34,195 nucleotides of DNA, taken from NCBI GenBank assembly GCA_017633675.1, contig JAGBOW010000105.1:1-34195 (forward strand). Direction: 5' to 3'. A program made the translations under genes and the position numbers. The stretch comes from a bacterium (GTDB lineage: Bacteria > Cyanobacteriota > Vampirovibrionia > Gastranaerophilales > Gastranaerophilaceae). The notes beneath the pieces are model-generated. The model saw only the letters and a list, made by a program, of their open reading frames with translations, did not search any database and was not told where the DNA came from. Positions 1 through 8,710 of the stretch are shown here, one piece after another (position 1 is the stretch's first letter; each line of letters begins with the position of its first letter).

Positions 1-1
1 A

Positions 2-433
2 ACATCAGTAACAGGTGCAAAAGATTTTGTCATGGACGTTAATGGAGGGAAAGGACCTAACAGTGAAAAAATAAACGGTAAATGGCATGATATCAGAAGT
101 TTTAATACTGCACAATTTTCTAAAGGTTGCGCAGGGAAAAAATTTGATGGAATAGGGTGCGTTGTAGTAACAGATACATCATATGATTGGGAAGGTGCTA
201 AAAAAGCATGTTCGGATATGGATATGACATTAGCTGATAATAATACAATAATAAATGTTTGTTTCCAATCTCCTTTAGGTGATAAATATAAAGGCGGATA
301 TTTTTGGTCAATAGAAGAAGATCCTTATGCTAGTAATAAAGCTTTTCGTTTAGGAGGTAGTGGTGGGTGTTCTGGTACAACTAGTTATAAATCTAATTTT
401 TCATATTATCCGGCAATGTGTGTAAGTGAGTAG
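2..433 (+). CDS. Pseudopilin-like protein, 3' part (cut by window edge)
   Basis: The frame is open from the first bases, with no stop before the first ATG at 32, so the gene begins left of the window. The readable part starts TSVTGAKDFVMDVNGGKGPN. This matches the segment IDVNGQKGPN(T/I)LGRDIF found in the two complete pseudopilins at 23683 and 32831. The rest is Cys-, Gly- and aromatic-rich, as expected of the globular head of a type II/IV pseudopilin exported across the inner membrane. The C-terminus (…YYPAMCVSE) differs from the GCSGLLIDQLNWKM ending of the other two, so it is a divergent paralogue. It ends in TAG, showing that TAG works as a stop in this genome. The prepilin leader is off-window, so the assignment rests on the shared head motif. 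Confidence 0.6.
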   Translation, partial: TSVTGAKDFVMDVNGGKGPNSEKINGKWHDIRSFNTAQFSKGCAGKKFDGIGCVVVTDTSYDWEGAKKACSDMDMTLADNNTIINVCFQSPLGDKYKGGYFWSIEEDPYASNKAFRLGGSGGCSGTTSYKSNFSYYPAMCVSE

Positions 434-546
434 GTTATGCATACCTGCCAAATTTACACTCACAATTTTACCATTTATAAAAATTTATAATCCATTGAAT
501 TGATTAAATAAGTGTAATACCATGTCCTTTGAAAGAGGGATAAATT

Positions 547-3500
547 ATGAGAAAAATTTTTATATATTCAGGGATTTTAGTATTTAGTTTATTGATGATT
601 TTGTATCTGGCATTTTTGTTTGTGCTGCCGAATGTTGTGGATTTGAAACAGTTTGTTCCTGAAATTCAGAAGATTGTTAAAGAGCAGGCAGATATTGATT
701 TAGAAATAGAAAACCCGAAAATCAGCACAAACTGGCTTTTACAGGCAGGTTTGAAAACAGGGAAAATATCCGCAAAACTTCCCGACGGCTCAACAATTTT
801 AGATATTGACGGATTAAAGGTTAGAATTTCTCTCCCGAATTTGTTATTTTTAACCGTAAAAGCATCTTGTGTAGAGATTAATTCTCCTAAGATTAATCTT
901 GAAATAATTAACGGTGAACAGTTTAAGGTTGTAAGGCTTGTCGAAGATATTCTGAATAAACAGAAAAATGAACCGCCAAAAGAGGACACAGCACCTTTAC
1001 CGATTGATATTTCAAAGATTAAATATAAAGCTCCGAATGTAAATATTAACAACTATTCGGTTGTAATAAACGATTTAAAAACGAAACACACATTAACCTT
1101 AAAAGGTGAAAAGTTAAAAGCCGGATATAATAACGGAAAATTTGCGAACATAAAAACAATTGCACAAATTTTAAGTGACGATAATGTAAATGTTAAAGCG
1201 GATATTGATTTTGATACTTTTATTCCGCCTGCAACAGAAAAGGATTTAGAAGGTGATAATCCGGCTGAAAAAATTGAACTGCCTTTTATTAATCCCGTTT
1301 TGGCTTACAGGGATTATGATTTAAAATCTGATATAAATGCAAAACTTAAAATCAGACAAAACAAACACCATAAAATGTTAATAAACGGAAATTTTGACGT
1401 GGATAATACTACGGTAAAACTCTCAGGGCTGCAGCTTCCGAAATCCTATATAAAATCAAAATTTAACGGAGATGTAGCTGAAATAAATACCAATCTTGTT
1501 GTTGCGCCTGAACAGGAAGTGAATTTGTATGCAAAATTAAATTACGGCAATAATCCTTTTATTAATCTGAATATATTTACCGACAAGATTTATTTTAACG
1601 ATTTGTTTATAATTGCAAAAGCATATCTTGATACCGCACACATAAATAACAATTTGGCAAATATTAAAGCTAACGGTTACTGGACCGCAAGAGCGAACAT
1701 AAAAACCGATTTCAAAAAACTGAAATCCGAAGGTTCGGTTATTGCCCGAAACGGAAGTATTTCAAATTCAACAACAGGGCTTGTTTTTGACAAAATCAGA
1801 GCAAACATTATTTTAAAAGATAATAAATTAGAAATTGATGATACCAATATTTTAATTAACGGAAAACCGTTGAATATTAACGGGATAATCAGCACTGATG
1901 CATATTCCGATATAAAGATAAATTCGGAAAAACTTCCGCTGCCCGGACTTTTCATGGCATTTGCTCCGTCTGATTTAAAAAAATCCATATCTCTGACATC
2001 AGGAGATTTATCAGTTAATGCACAAGTGGTCGGAGAATTAAAAACACCTGTAGCCTTTGCAAATATTTTAATAAATAATCTTGGTTTGAGAGGAAAAGAC
2101 AACACCTTTATTATAAATAATGAAAAATTAGCTGTCGGTGTCGTTACTGATACAAAAACAATTGACGGAAATATTTCCGACAAGAATTTCAGATTTACTT
2201 TGCCATCAACAAACTCCAATATTCGTGATAACGAATTAAATATAAAATTAACGGATACGGATATAAACATTCTGCCATCTGAAATTACGGTTAATAATGC
2301 ATCAAAAATTGTCATTTCGGGTGATATAAATAATTATTCAAAAACTCCTGATATACAATTAACTGCAAACGGATCGTTGAATGCAAACGACCTGAAAAAA
2401 TTTGCAGGAGAAAGTGCTTCTCCTTTTATTGAAGCAGCAGGGAATTTACCGTTAAAAGCAAAAATCAACGGAAATCACAAAAAACAATCCGTTGTATTGC
2501 AGGTAAAATCAGACAGCAATAACTATATTACACCTGTTGATGTTGAATTTATGCACGGAAAACCAAGTATTTTACAGGCAAAAATAGATTATAAAGGAGA
2601 TAAGTTAAATATTAAAAAGACAGGGTTTTACACGGGTATTCAACAATTCACTGATGATTTGGAAAATAATTTATCAAATGCCCAAAAAGTTATTGAAGTA
2701 TCAGGAACAATTGTCCGTGTAAAAATGCCCGAACCTTTTATAAATCTTATAAAAGTTGATGTTGCAGATGATTTTAATGCAAAATTTACGGCATTTAAAA
2801 ATTCGTCTTTCAGATTTGGCGGTGATTTAATAGTATTTGGTAAACTGGCTTCTCCTATAATGCGCGGAAATTTCAAAATTACGGATTTGAGAATTCCTGA
2901 AATTTTAACTTCTGTGAGAGAAGCAAATGTAAATCTTTCGGGAAAAGATATTATTCTTGATATAAACAGACTGTTATTAAACGGCTCTGATATTAATTTG
3001 AATTTAAGAACCGATATAAACCCGCACCCCGTATTTACAATTACAAGACTTGCCCTAAATTCGAATTTAATCGATTTGGATAAATTGCTTATTGTTCCCG
3101 AAAGACTTAATAAATATCTTGTTCCGTCAAAAGGAGGACAGTCCGCACAAGCCGATATTCCCATATTGATGCGAAACGGCACAATTAATATCAGAGAAAT
3201 AAAAACAGGAAATATTGTTGCAACTGACACTACAGGCAGAATTTCTTTGAGTAATAATGATTTTTATCTGAACAATTTAAATACTCATACATTTGACGGT
3301 AAAATTAACGGTGATATTACGGTTAATCTCATTTCCATGCTTATTGGTATTCAGACAAACGGAACAGGTTTGAATGTTGAAAAAGCCCTGTTTGCTTTAT
3401 CTGACATAAAAGATACTCTGTCAGGTACTTTGAGTTTTGATACTGATTTGACAATCGGCGGAAATACCGTTGAAGAAATGATGAAAAACCTTAAAGGAGA

Positions 3501-4248
3501 TATTAATTTACTCATAACAGACGGTCAATTGGGTCCTTTCGGAAAACTTGAAAATATGATTTTGGCGGAAAATATAAGGGAATCTCAATTTTTCCAGACA
3601 GCATTGGGTGGTGTAATTAATAATCTTACATCAGTTGATACTTCGCATTTCAAAACCTTAGAAGGCTTAATTACTTTTGATAACGGTATTGCTCATATAA
3701 ATCCGATTAAAACAACAGGAACCGTTATGAGTATATATATTGCAGGAGATTTCGATTTATTGAAAAATACTGCCGATATGAAAGTCAGAGCAAAACTGGG
3801 TTCTGTTATAACAAGTCTTTTAGGGCCTCTTGCACAGTTAAACCCTGTAAATCTTGTCCAGGCAACTCCAGGAATGAATGTCGTTATGGCAAAAACCTTC
3901 TTCTTGTTTTGCGAAACCTTAACACCCGAAGAAACAGCTCTGTTACCGCAACTTGAAAAAGACTTAGATGATAAAATGGCAACGAAATTCCAAATTGTTC
4001 TGAAAGGTGATGTTTCTAAACCGTTGACACTTATAAAATCGTTTAAGTGGCTTGCTTTAGCATCAGAAATTGAACAGGCCGAAAATTTTGTAAACACTTT
4101 ACCTGACCCGTCTTTAGTTGATGATCCGCAGAATGCAACTTTAGAAAATATTATGCAGGCACAAGAGGAAAAAGCTAAAGAAGATGCTAAAATTACAAAT
4201 AAAATTAAACGTTTTTTTAGCAGGGACGATAATGCAATAGGGCAATAA
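547..4248 (+). CDS. AsmA-like giant membrane-anchored protein
   Basis: A 1,233-residue protein with one N-terminal membrane segment (about residues 5-27) followed by a very long, beta-rich, Asn/Asp/Ile-rich region that would lie in the periplasm. The early segment VDLKQFVPEIQKIVKEQADI, followed by repeated 'L-x-I-x-N' beta stretches, is typical of AsmA N-termini. Residues of about 950-1,150 (GDINLLITDGQLGPFGKLEN … FKTLEGLITFDNGIAHINP … MSIYIAGDFDLLKNTADMKV) match the AsmA-like C-terminal region. This family includes bridge-like lipid-transfer proteins that span the periplasm in diderms. The C-terminal tail is charged and helical. A purine-rich RBS (GAGGG) sits 7 nt before the ATG. The gene stands alone and is followed by a strong hairpin terminator. 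The fold class is fairly sure; the lipid-transport role is inferred from the family. Confidence 0.8.
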   Translation: MRKIFIYSGILVFSLLMILYLAFLFVLPNVVDLKQFVPEIQKIVKEQADIDLEIENPKISTNWLLQAGLKTGKISAKLPDGSTILDIDGLKVRISLPNLLFLTVKASCVEINSPKINLEIINGEQFKVVRLVEDILNKQKNEPPKEDTAPLPIDISKIKYKAPNVNINNYSVVINDLKTKHTLTLKGEKLKAGYNNGKFANIKTIAQILSDDNVNVKADIDFDTFIPPATEKDLEGDNPAEKIELPFINPVLAYRDYDLKSDINAKLKIRQNKHHKMLINGNFDVDNTTVKLSGLQLPKSYIKSKFNGDVAEINTNLVVAPEQEVNLYAKLNYGNNPFINLNIFTDKIYFNDLFIIAKAYLDTAHINNNLANIKANGYWTARANIKTDFKKLKSEGSVIARNGSISNSTTGLVFDKIRANIILKDNKLEIDDTNILINGKPLNINGIISTDAYSDIKINSEKLPLPGLFMAFAPSDLKKSISLTSGDLSVNAQVVGELKTPVAFANILINNLGLRGKDNTFIINNEKLAVGVVTDTKTIDGNISDKNFRFTLPSTNSNIRDNELNIKLTDTDINILPSEITVNNASKIVISGDINNYSKTPDIQLTANGSLNANDLKKFAGESASPFIEAAGNLPLKAKINGNHKKQSVVLQVKSDSNNYITPVDVEFMHGKPSILQAKIDYKGDKLNIKKTGFYTGIQQFTDDLENNLSNAQKVIEVSGTIVRVKMPEPFINLIKVDVADDFNAKFTAFKNSSFRFGGDLIVFGKLASPIMRGNFKITDLRIPEILTSVREANVNLSGKDIILDINRLLLNGSDINLNLRTDINPHPVFTITRLALNSNLIDLDKLLIVPERLNKYLVPSKGGQSAQADIPILMRNGTINIREIKTGNIVATDTTGRISLSNNDFYLNNLNTHTFDGKINGDITVNLISMLIGIQTNGTGLNVEKALFALSDIKDTLSGTLSFDTDLTIGGNTVEEMMKNLKGDINLLITDGQLGPFGKLENMILAENIRESQFFQTALGGVINNLTSVDTSHFKTLEGLITFDNGIAHINPIKTTGTVMSIYIAGDFDLLKNTADMKVRAKLGSVITSLLGPLAQLNPVNLVQATPGMNVVMAKTFFLFCETLTPEETALLPQLEKDLDDKMATKFQIVLKGDVSKPLTLIKSFKWLALASEIEQAENFVNTLPDPSLVDDPQNATLENIMQAQEEKAKEDAKITNKIKRFFSRDDNAIGQ

Positions 4249-4273
4249 GGCGATATGTCATTTAATAAAAATT

Positions 4274-4311
4274 AAAAAAAGAGGATATCTGATTGATATC
4301 CTCTTTTTTTT
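4274..4311 (+). terminator. Rho-independent terminator after the AsmA-like gene
   Basis: GAGGATATC (4281-4289) pairs perfectly with GATATCCTC (4295-4303) across a 5-nt loop. The stem is preceded by an A run and followed by eight T's, so it could work in both directions. Confidence 0.9.
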
Positions 4312-4341
4312 GTAATATTTATAATGCAAAGGAGTTAGAAA

Positions 4342-4986
4342 ATGGATTTTAGAATAACATTACCAACGAATAAAATACGTGTTATATCAAGACAAGCGAT
4401 AAATTTAAATGTAAACCCTAATGAAGAAAGATTTGCACCACAAAGCGGCAAACAGGTAAAAGTTCAAATTGCAAGAACAAAACAAAATTTAAGAAAAGCA
4501 TTTGCACAAAAACCTGATGAATATATCCCTGCAGAAGCTGCAGAAGAAAAAGTTATTCCAAACAGATTAAGACAACTTACAAAATTAGAGAAACATAAAA
4601 GAAAAACAAAAGTTAATGTTCATAAAAAACATAAAACACCAAAACAAAAATCTTTATTTGAAAAGGATATGCAGGAATTTCCAACTCCGTTTATTTTTGA
4701 AGAAGAACAAAAGTGGATTGATACTGCATTAAGAAATCATAATTATTCTTTGGATTACAAACCGCTTGAAGAGCATTACAGATCGGAAATTGAAAAAGGA
4801 TTTTTAAGAGCAAAACTTGCGAAAGACGGTTACGCAAAAGCAAATAAAGCCAAAACACAGGCCTATTTTAATATGATAAAGACCGACGAAGATTATATTA
4901 ACAAATTGTTCTGGAAAGAAGTAATTTCGTCCGGAAATAAAAAAAGTATTATCGTTAATCTGAATAATAAACTTTTACCATTTTAA
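4342..4986 (+). CDS. Hypothetical basic protein
   Basis: 214 residues that I do not recognise. The N-terminal half is rich in Lys, Arg and Gln with a strongly basic stretch at about residues 75-105 (KLEKHKRKTKVNVHKKHKTP). The C-terminal half looks helical (WIDTALRNHNYSLDYKPLEE, then repeated Lys/Ala segments). There is no signal peptide or membrane segment, so it is probably cytoplasmic and may bind nucleic acid, although only charge supports that. AAGGAG lies 7 nt before the ATG. It is converging with the glycosyltransferase gene at 4993, with only 6 nt between the two stops and no terminator between them. Codon use matches its neighbours. Confidence 0.6.
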   Translation: MDFRITLPTNKIRVISRQAINLNVNPNEERFAPQSGKQVKVQIARTKQNLRKAFAQKPDEYIPAEAAEEKVIPNRLRQLTKLEKHKRKTKVNVHKKHKTPKQKSLFEKDMQEFPTPFIFEEEQKWIDTALRNHNYSLDYKPLEEHYRSEIEKGFLRAKLAKDGYAKANKAKTQAYFNMIKTDEDYINKLFWKEVISSGNKKSIIVNLNNKLLPF

Positions 4987-4992
4987 ATTTCA

Positions 4993-6000
4993 TCATTTTA
5001 CATTTCCGTTTACATAACAAATATCGGATAAATATTTTTCCGCCATATAATCGAACGGATTTGCGTATTTTTTGGATTTTTCATAGTTTTCCGATATTGC
5101 AGGCAATCTTCTTTCATACTCTTCTTTTGTACACATTTTCAATACCTTTTCAATATCGGAATTTTTATTGATTTGAATAATTCCATCAGGATTAAAAAAT
5201 TTATCAATTTTTGTTGCCCCAAGATAAACAGGAACTGTTTGCAACGCAAAAAGAAGCATTAACCTCTCCGTAAAATAATAGGGAGTTATATCATTTTCGA
5301 CACAAACTGCATACCTGTAATCTTTGAACACTTCAGCATCATCAGGTACTCTTGCACCGCCGTCAAACGTACCAAATGTATCGACCAGTCCCGAATTTTT
5401 ACATTGATATGCAAGATTTATCCTGAATTTATGCATATCACACATTGCTTTGTTTGATGAGAGCATTGAAATATTTTTACTTTTCCTTAAATACAATGTA
5501 TCATCAAATTCTTTTGCAAAATTGAATGCATTTAAGGGCACAAGTCTTGCGTTATCGACAGTTTGCAAAATTCTATCCGAATACGTAAAAATTAAATCAA
5601 AATCTTTTTCCAAACCTTTATGTTTTTTAAAGATATTGTAATCTTCCGGAACAATTGTTTCCGATTCAATCAAAACACCGTATTTTCTTGCAGGATTTCC
5701 CATAGTCTGAAGCATGGAATTATGCGTATAAAAATGAGTATTCAATCCGATATTATATCTGTCCCAAATAAAATATTTTGATTCCATTCTCTGATTGTGA
5801 GCAAAATGTATATCCCTGATAAAAAACGTTCTCATTTTCTGCCCGTCAGAATTGTAAATATCATGTTCTACAGCTTCAAGCTTATGTTTGTAATGATAAA
5901 ACGGGAGATATATACGCCCGTATTTTTTGTGAAAAATACATTTGGTGCAATTTCTCCCTCTGATTTTATCTATAATTTTTTGAACAAATTTTAACCGCAT
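4993..6000 (-). CDS. GT10 (fucosyltransferase-like) glycosyltransferase
   Basis: 335 residues. The C-terminal half carries the pattern of family 10 glycosyltransferases (alpha-1,3/1,4-fucosyltransferases): YRYAVCVENDITPYYFTERL, then LFALQTVPVYLGATKIDKFF and a conserved 'IxINKNSDIEKVL' helix. In the family this block binds GDP-fucose; the Glu in CVEN and the TE(R/K) pair are the usual conserved residues. The N-terminal half is the more variable acceptor-binding domain. It begins with a basic, Cys-containing stretch and has no obvious membrane segment. Likely role: adding fucose or a related deoxysugar to a surface glycan. No other polysaccharide genes lie nearby, which is unusual. A GGAG-like RBS precedes the ATG. 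Family confidence is good; donor and acceptor are unknown. Confidence 0.72.
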   Translation of the reverse strand: MRLKFVQKIIDKIRGRNCTKCIFHKKYGRIYLPFYHYKHKLEAVEHDIYNSDGQKMRTFFIRDIHFAHNQRMESKYFIWDRYNIGLNTHFYTHNSMLQTMGNPARKYGVLIESETIVPEDYNIFKKHKGLEKDFDLIFTYSDRILQTVDNARLVPLNAFNFAKEFDDTLYLRKSKNISMLSSNKAMCDMHKFRINLAYQCKNSGLVDTFGTFDGGARVPDDAEVFKDYRYAVCVENDITPYYFTERLMLLFALQTVPVYLGATKIDKFFNPDGIIQINKNSDIEKVLKMCTKEEYERRLPAISENYEKSKKYANPFDYMAEKYLSDICYVNGNVK

Positions 6001-6034
6001 TCTGCTCCGAACTATCCGAATAATAAATCAGCAA

Positions 6035-6457
6035 TTATGCTACGGGTTGTTCTTCATTTTCTTTAGGCTGTTCCTGTTTTTGAGGAACCAGCATTGAAAC
6101 AACCGGATATTTTCTTGAAATTATTTCATTATCATTGTCATAAACATAGAAAGTTAAATCAGAAACACTATAATCCATTGTAATTTTTATATTGTTTAAA
6201 AATGCATTATATACAAAATCTTCATTTGGAATATTTACGGTAGCTTCTCCTAAATTAACTTCTTTTCCGTTGTTTGCAACAGCCTTTACGGACAATTTGT
6301 GTTCACCGACAGACCATTTCGGTCCGCACATAATTACCATATCAAAAGTAAATTCCGCAGGCATAGCTACAGCCCTGAAATTGTCATAAACATTAATGCA
6401 TGTTAATCTGTCATTTTTAAAAATAACTGTTTCCGCTAATAATATGTATTCTGCCAT
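6035..6457 (-). CDS. Small conserved protein, DUF6941-like
   Basis: 140 residues. It opens with AEYILLAETVIFKNDRLTCI followed by NVYDNFRAVAMPAEF and a predicted beta sandwich. This is the arrangement of DUF6941-type proteins ('…LLAE…GKLNILGVFD…FPA…'), whose function is unknown. The C-terminus is a low-complexity, Gln/Glu/Pro-rich tail (PQKQEQPKENEEQPVA). There is no signal peptide. A GGGAG RBS lies before the ATG. It is on the same strand as the GT10 gene, 34 nt upstream of it, and may be co-transcribed with it. The family assignment is from pattern recall only. Confidence 0.5.
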   Translation of the reverse strand: MAEYILLAETVIFKNDRLTCINVYDNFRAVAMPAEFTFDMVIMCGPKWSVGEHKLSVKAVANNGKEVNLGEATVNIPNEDFVYNAFLNNIKITMDYSVSDLTFYVYDNDNEIISRKYPVVSMLVPQKQEQPKENEEQPVA

Positions 6458-6493
6458 TATACACTCCCTTTTTTTTAACTGCTTGAGATAAAC

Positions 6494-6567
6494 TAGCTAG
6501 GGAGAGATTCGAACTCTCGACCTCACGGGTATGAGCCGTGCGCTCTCACCAGCTGAGCTACCTAGCC
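6494..6567 (-). tRNA. tRNA-Met (CAT), elongator type
   Basis: Read on the minus strand, a full cloverleaf of 74 nt: acceptor GGCTAGG/CCTAGCT (G·U at the first pair), D-arm GCTC…GAGC, anticodon stem CACGG/CCGTG with loop CTCATAC (anticodon CAT), and T-arm GAGAG-TTCGAAT-CTCTC. The anticodon arm and the AGGTC variable loop resemble Bacillus elongator tRNA-Met. CCA is not encoded. A CAT anticodon could also be an Ile tRNA modified to lysidine; elongator Met fits the arm sequence better. Confidence 0.93.
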
Positions 6568-6616
6568 ATTTACCGAAATAATTATTTCATAAACAAATTT
6601 TTATTTCAAGCATTTT

Positions 6617-7318
6617 CTAAAAATGCATTTTATCAACTTGATTTAATAAACTTCTGATATTTATCAACAGTTCAGCTTCAATATATGATAACTCTTTTTT
6701 ACTTATTGTATCATTTTCATATTTAACTTTTGCAAGTTTTGTCATGACTACCTTATTAAAATCGACATATTTGGAAACAAATTCTATAATATCTGTAGCC
6801 TTATAAGGCACTTCACTGTCATGCAGCCTTAATATTGAACGGAATATAACCAATATTGTTTTTATAACAACATCAATAAATTTCCTCATTTCTCTTTCGG
6901 AATCAATATTCATTAAGAAATTGACTTTATATTTTAGCAAAAGGTCTTTCAATTCGGATTCACATTGTAAACGAAGTTCGGATTTGTTTATAACTATGTC
7001 TTTGACTAAATCCTTACCGTAAATAATCCTGTAATTACTTCTGATATCACTATATTCAATTGCATAAACATCAAATGAAGAATACCATTCGTTTATATCC
7101 ATAATTACCGGAACGGGATTTTTTTCTTTAACCCACTTTTGTACGGATTTAGAAATGCAATACAAATCTTCCGCACTCAATTCATTTGTTACAACCATCA
7201 GATTGAGGTTGTTCTTAGCATCTTCAACATTAGCTTGAGAACCGAAAGCAATAACAGAAATTAAGTTATCGCCATAATTCTTTTTCAAACTCTCAATAAA
7301 TCTGTCCAAGTTTTTCAT
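6617..7318 (-). CDS. Nucleotidyltransferase-fold protein with degenerate active site
   Basis: 233 residues. The N-terminus (residues 1-45) follows the minimal nucleotidyltransferase (MNT, pol-beta superfamily) pattern: a helix, then VIAFGSQANVEDAKNNLNLM. Active members have GS…DxD at this point. Here the GS is kept but the metal-binding pair reads N-L-N, so catalysis is doubtful. The second half is helical and resembles the C-terminal helical domain of such proteins. A hydrophobic stretch VIKTILVIFRSIL is amphipathic rather than a clear membrane span. A GAGGG RBS precedes the ATG. It is downstream of, and on the same strand as, the TPM gene (40 nt away), so the two may be one transcript. The substrate is unknown; it may be a structural or regulatory relic of the family. 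Confidence 0.6.
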   Translation of the reverse strand: MKNLDRFIESLKKNYGDNLISVIAFGSQANVEDAKNNLNLMVVTNELSAEDLYCISKSVQKWVKEKNPVPVIMDINEWYSSFDVYAIEYSDIRSNYRIIYGKDLVKDIVINKSELRLQCESELKDLLLKYKVNFLMNIDSEREMRKFIDVVIKTILVIFRSILRLHDSEVPYKATDIIEFVSKYVDFNKVVMTKLAKVKYENDTISKKELSYIEAELLINIRSLLNQVDKMHF

Positions 7319-7358
7319 ATTTTACCCTCTCTATTTTGCTTAATTTGTTCTCATTATA

Positions 7359-8051
7359 CTACCAGCTTCCGGAGCATCCGCTTCCGCCGAATCCGCCGCC
7401 TCCGCCAAATCCGCCAAAGCTGCCGTAATTAAATCTTCTCCTTCTCGGAGTAAATAATGACATTATAACCGCTAAAATATATACCCACCAAGGAGCATGC
7501 TCTTTATGTTCCGGAGAAGCACTTGTTGCCTTTGCAGGACAAATACCCTGAGTTTTAATTTCAACATTCTCAACTTTAGCTGCAAGTTCTGCCAATTTAT
7601 ATGTTCCGCGTGCAATACCGTTCACATAATCATCTCTTTTATAATACGGAAGAATGTCGTAATCTCTGATATTATCCAATGAAGGAATACTTATTTTATC
7701 TTTAAAGCCTAAACCCAGCTCTATTCTCATTTTTCTTTCGTTTAAAGCTGTCAGAAATACAATGCCGTTATTCTTTTCTTTAGAGCCTACTTTGTATGTT
7801 CTTCCTATATCAAGTGCAACATCTTCAACCGTCCTGCCGCCTAAGGAATTTACAATAACAACAGCAATATCCGCACCTGATTTTTTTTGCAAATCCCAAA
7901 GTGTCATGTTTAAATCATTCTTTATATCTTTAGGCAGGATATCCGCTTCATCAGCAATAAAACCTTTAAAATCAAGCTTAATATCCGCATGCGCACCTAA
8001 AGGCATAAACAAACACAACAATAAAATTAAAAATAACCAAAACCTTTTCAT
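7359..8051 (-). CDS. TPM-domain protein with Gly-rich C-terminus (YgcG-like)
   Basis: 230 residues. Signal peptide or N-terminal membrane anchor at residues 1-22 (FWLFLILLLCLFMPLGAHA). The TPM domain follows at about 25-155: FKGFIADEADILP, then SGADIAVVIVNSLGGRTVED, NNGIVFLTALNERKMRIELG and the YYKRDDYVNGIARG helix. A second membrane segment (WWVYILAVIMSLF) is followed by an Arg patch and a Gly/Ser-rich tail (FGGFGGGGGFGGSGCSGSW), the usual YgcG architecture. TPM proteins are membrane proteins with a periplasmic or lumenal domain; the plant/cyanobacterial relative Psb32 is linked to photosystem II repair, which would not apply here. A near-consensus promoter sits right against the start (see 8061-8089). 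Confidence 0.85.
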   Translation of the reverse strand: MKRFWLFLILLLCLFMPLGAHADIKLDFKGFIADEADILPKDIKNDLNMTLWDLQKKSGADIAVVIVNSLGGRTVEDVALDIGRTYKVGSKEKNNGIVFLTALNERKMRIELGLGFKDKISIPSLDNIRDYDILPYYKRDDYVNGIARGTYKLAELAAKVENVEIKTQGICPAKATSASPEHKEHAPWWVYILAVIMSLFTPRRRRFNYGSFGGFGGGGGFGGSGCSGSW

Positions 8052-8060
8052 TACACCTTC

Positions 8061-8089
8061 ATTATATCATATTGCAATAAAGTAGTCAA
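8061..8089 (-). promoter_or_regulatory. Strong sigma-70 promoter for the TPM gene
   Basis: On the minus strand TTGACT (8089-8084), a 17-nt spacer, then TATAAT (8066-8061). Only 9 nt separate the -10 box from the ATG, so the transcript should begin at or within a few nt of the start codon. The SD-like GAAGGTG between them would be mostly untranscribed. Confidence 0.75.
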
Positions 8090-8100
8090 TTAATAAAAAA

Positions 8101-8172
8101 AGGCGACACCCAGATTCGAACTGGGGGATAAAAGCTTTGCAGGCTTCTGCCTTACCACTTGGCCATGTCGCC
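8101..8172 (-). tRNA. tRNA-Cys (GCA)
   Basis: A 72-nt cloverleaf on the minus strand: acceptor GGCGACA/TGTCGCC, short 3-bp D-stem GCC…GGC, anticodon stem GAAGC/GCTTT with loop CTGCAAA (anticodon GCA), T-arm CCCAG-TTCGAAT-CTGGG, discriminator U as usual for Cys. CCA is not encoded. Confidence 0.95.
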
Positions 8173-8218
8173 GTTACTTAATGATAAAAAAGACATGATT
8201 AATTGTCAACCCGATTTT

Positions 8219-8246
8219 TTGTAATTACATGTTTTTATGATATTAT
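8219..8246 (+). promoter_or_regulatory. Promoter of the 149-residue membrane protein; leaderless start
   Basis: TTGTAA (8219-8224), 16-nt spacer, TATTAT (8241-8246). The ATG at 8253 lies 6 nt after the -10 box, about where transcription would start, and there is no Shine-Dalgarno sequence. Confidence 0.5.
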
Positions 8247-8252
8247 CCGTTT

Positions 8253-8702
8253 ATGGAAATGAATTTAGTATTATTAAGGCAAATTTCTGTTCTCAGCATT
8301 TTATTTGGAGTTATAATAGGTTTATTGACTTTAGTGCCATATTTGGGAACTATAACATTTGTATTTTTAATTTGTTTTATTGCTCCTTTAGTTATTTGGC
8401 TGCTTATTAAATATAATTGCCTTTCACTTTCAACCGTTCAAACCGGAATTATTACGGGAGCTATATCGGGTTTTATTTCATTTTTGGCATTTTCAATTGT
8501 TTACGTACCATTTTCGGTAGTTTTGATGAAATATTTCGGACTTGCCGCAAATTACGGAATCGGGTTAATGCTTGTGAACTCAAACTTTTTCCTCTTAGCC
8601 GTAATTTCAGTTTTTTTAGGTGTTGTCGGGGCAACCGTAAATGCTTTTTCCGGATTATTAACATATTATGTTGCTGAATTGATTAATAAATCAAAAAAAT
8701 AA
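8253..8702 (+). CDS. Small polytopic membrane protein, unknown function
   Basis: 149 residues with four clear hydrophobic spans (about residues 12-32, 35-52, 65-92 and 112-140) separated by short loops. The third segment is Gly/Ile-rich (GIITGAISGFISFLAF) and the last is Gly/Val-rich (LGVVGATVNAFSGLL), giving a tightly packed helix bundle. No charged catalytic residues stand out, so the function cannot be read. It may be a DUF4199-like protein, but I am not sure. The start is chosen because the -10 box sits 6 nt upstream. The stop is 8 nt from the stop of the converging phosphorylase gene, with no terminator between them. Confidence 0.65.
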   Translation: MEMNLVLLRQISVLSILFGVIIGLLTLVPYLGTITFVFLICFIAPLVIWLLIKYNCLSLSTVQTGIITGAISGFISFLAFSIVYVPFSVVLMKYFGLAANYGIGLMLVNSNFFLLAVISVFLGVVGATVNAFSGLLTYYVAELINKSKK

Positions 8703-8710
8703 TTGACGGT

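Noticed and set aside
1677-2315. A 212-residue open frame on the minus strand of the AsmA-like gene
   Set aside because: It is a shadow: the sense protein is coherent through this part and the antisense frame has no RBS or motif.
8417-8677. An 86-residue frame overlapping the four-span membrane protein
   Set aside because: Rich in Arg/Phe/Cys, no RBS; the other frame has clear membrane spans.
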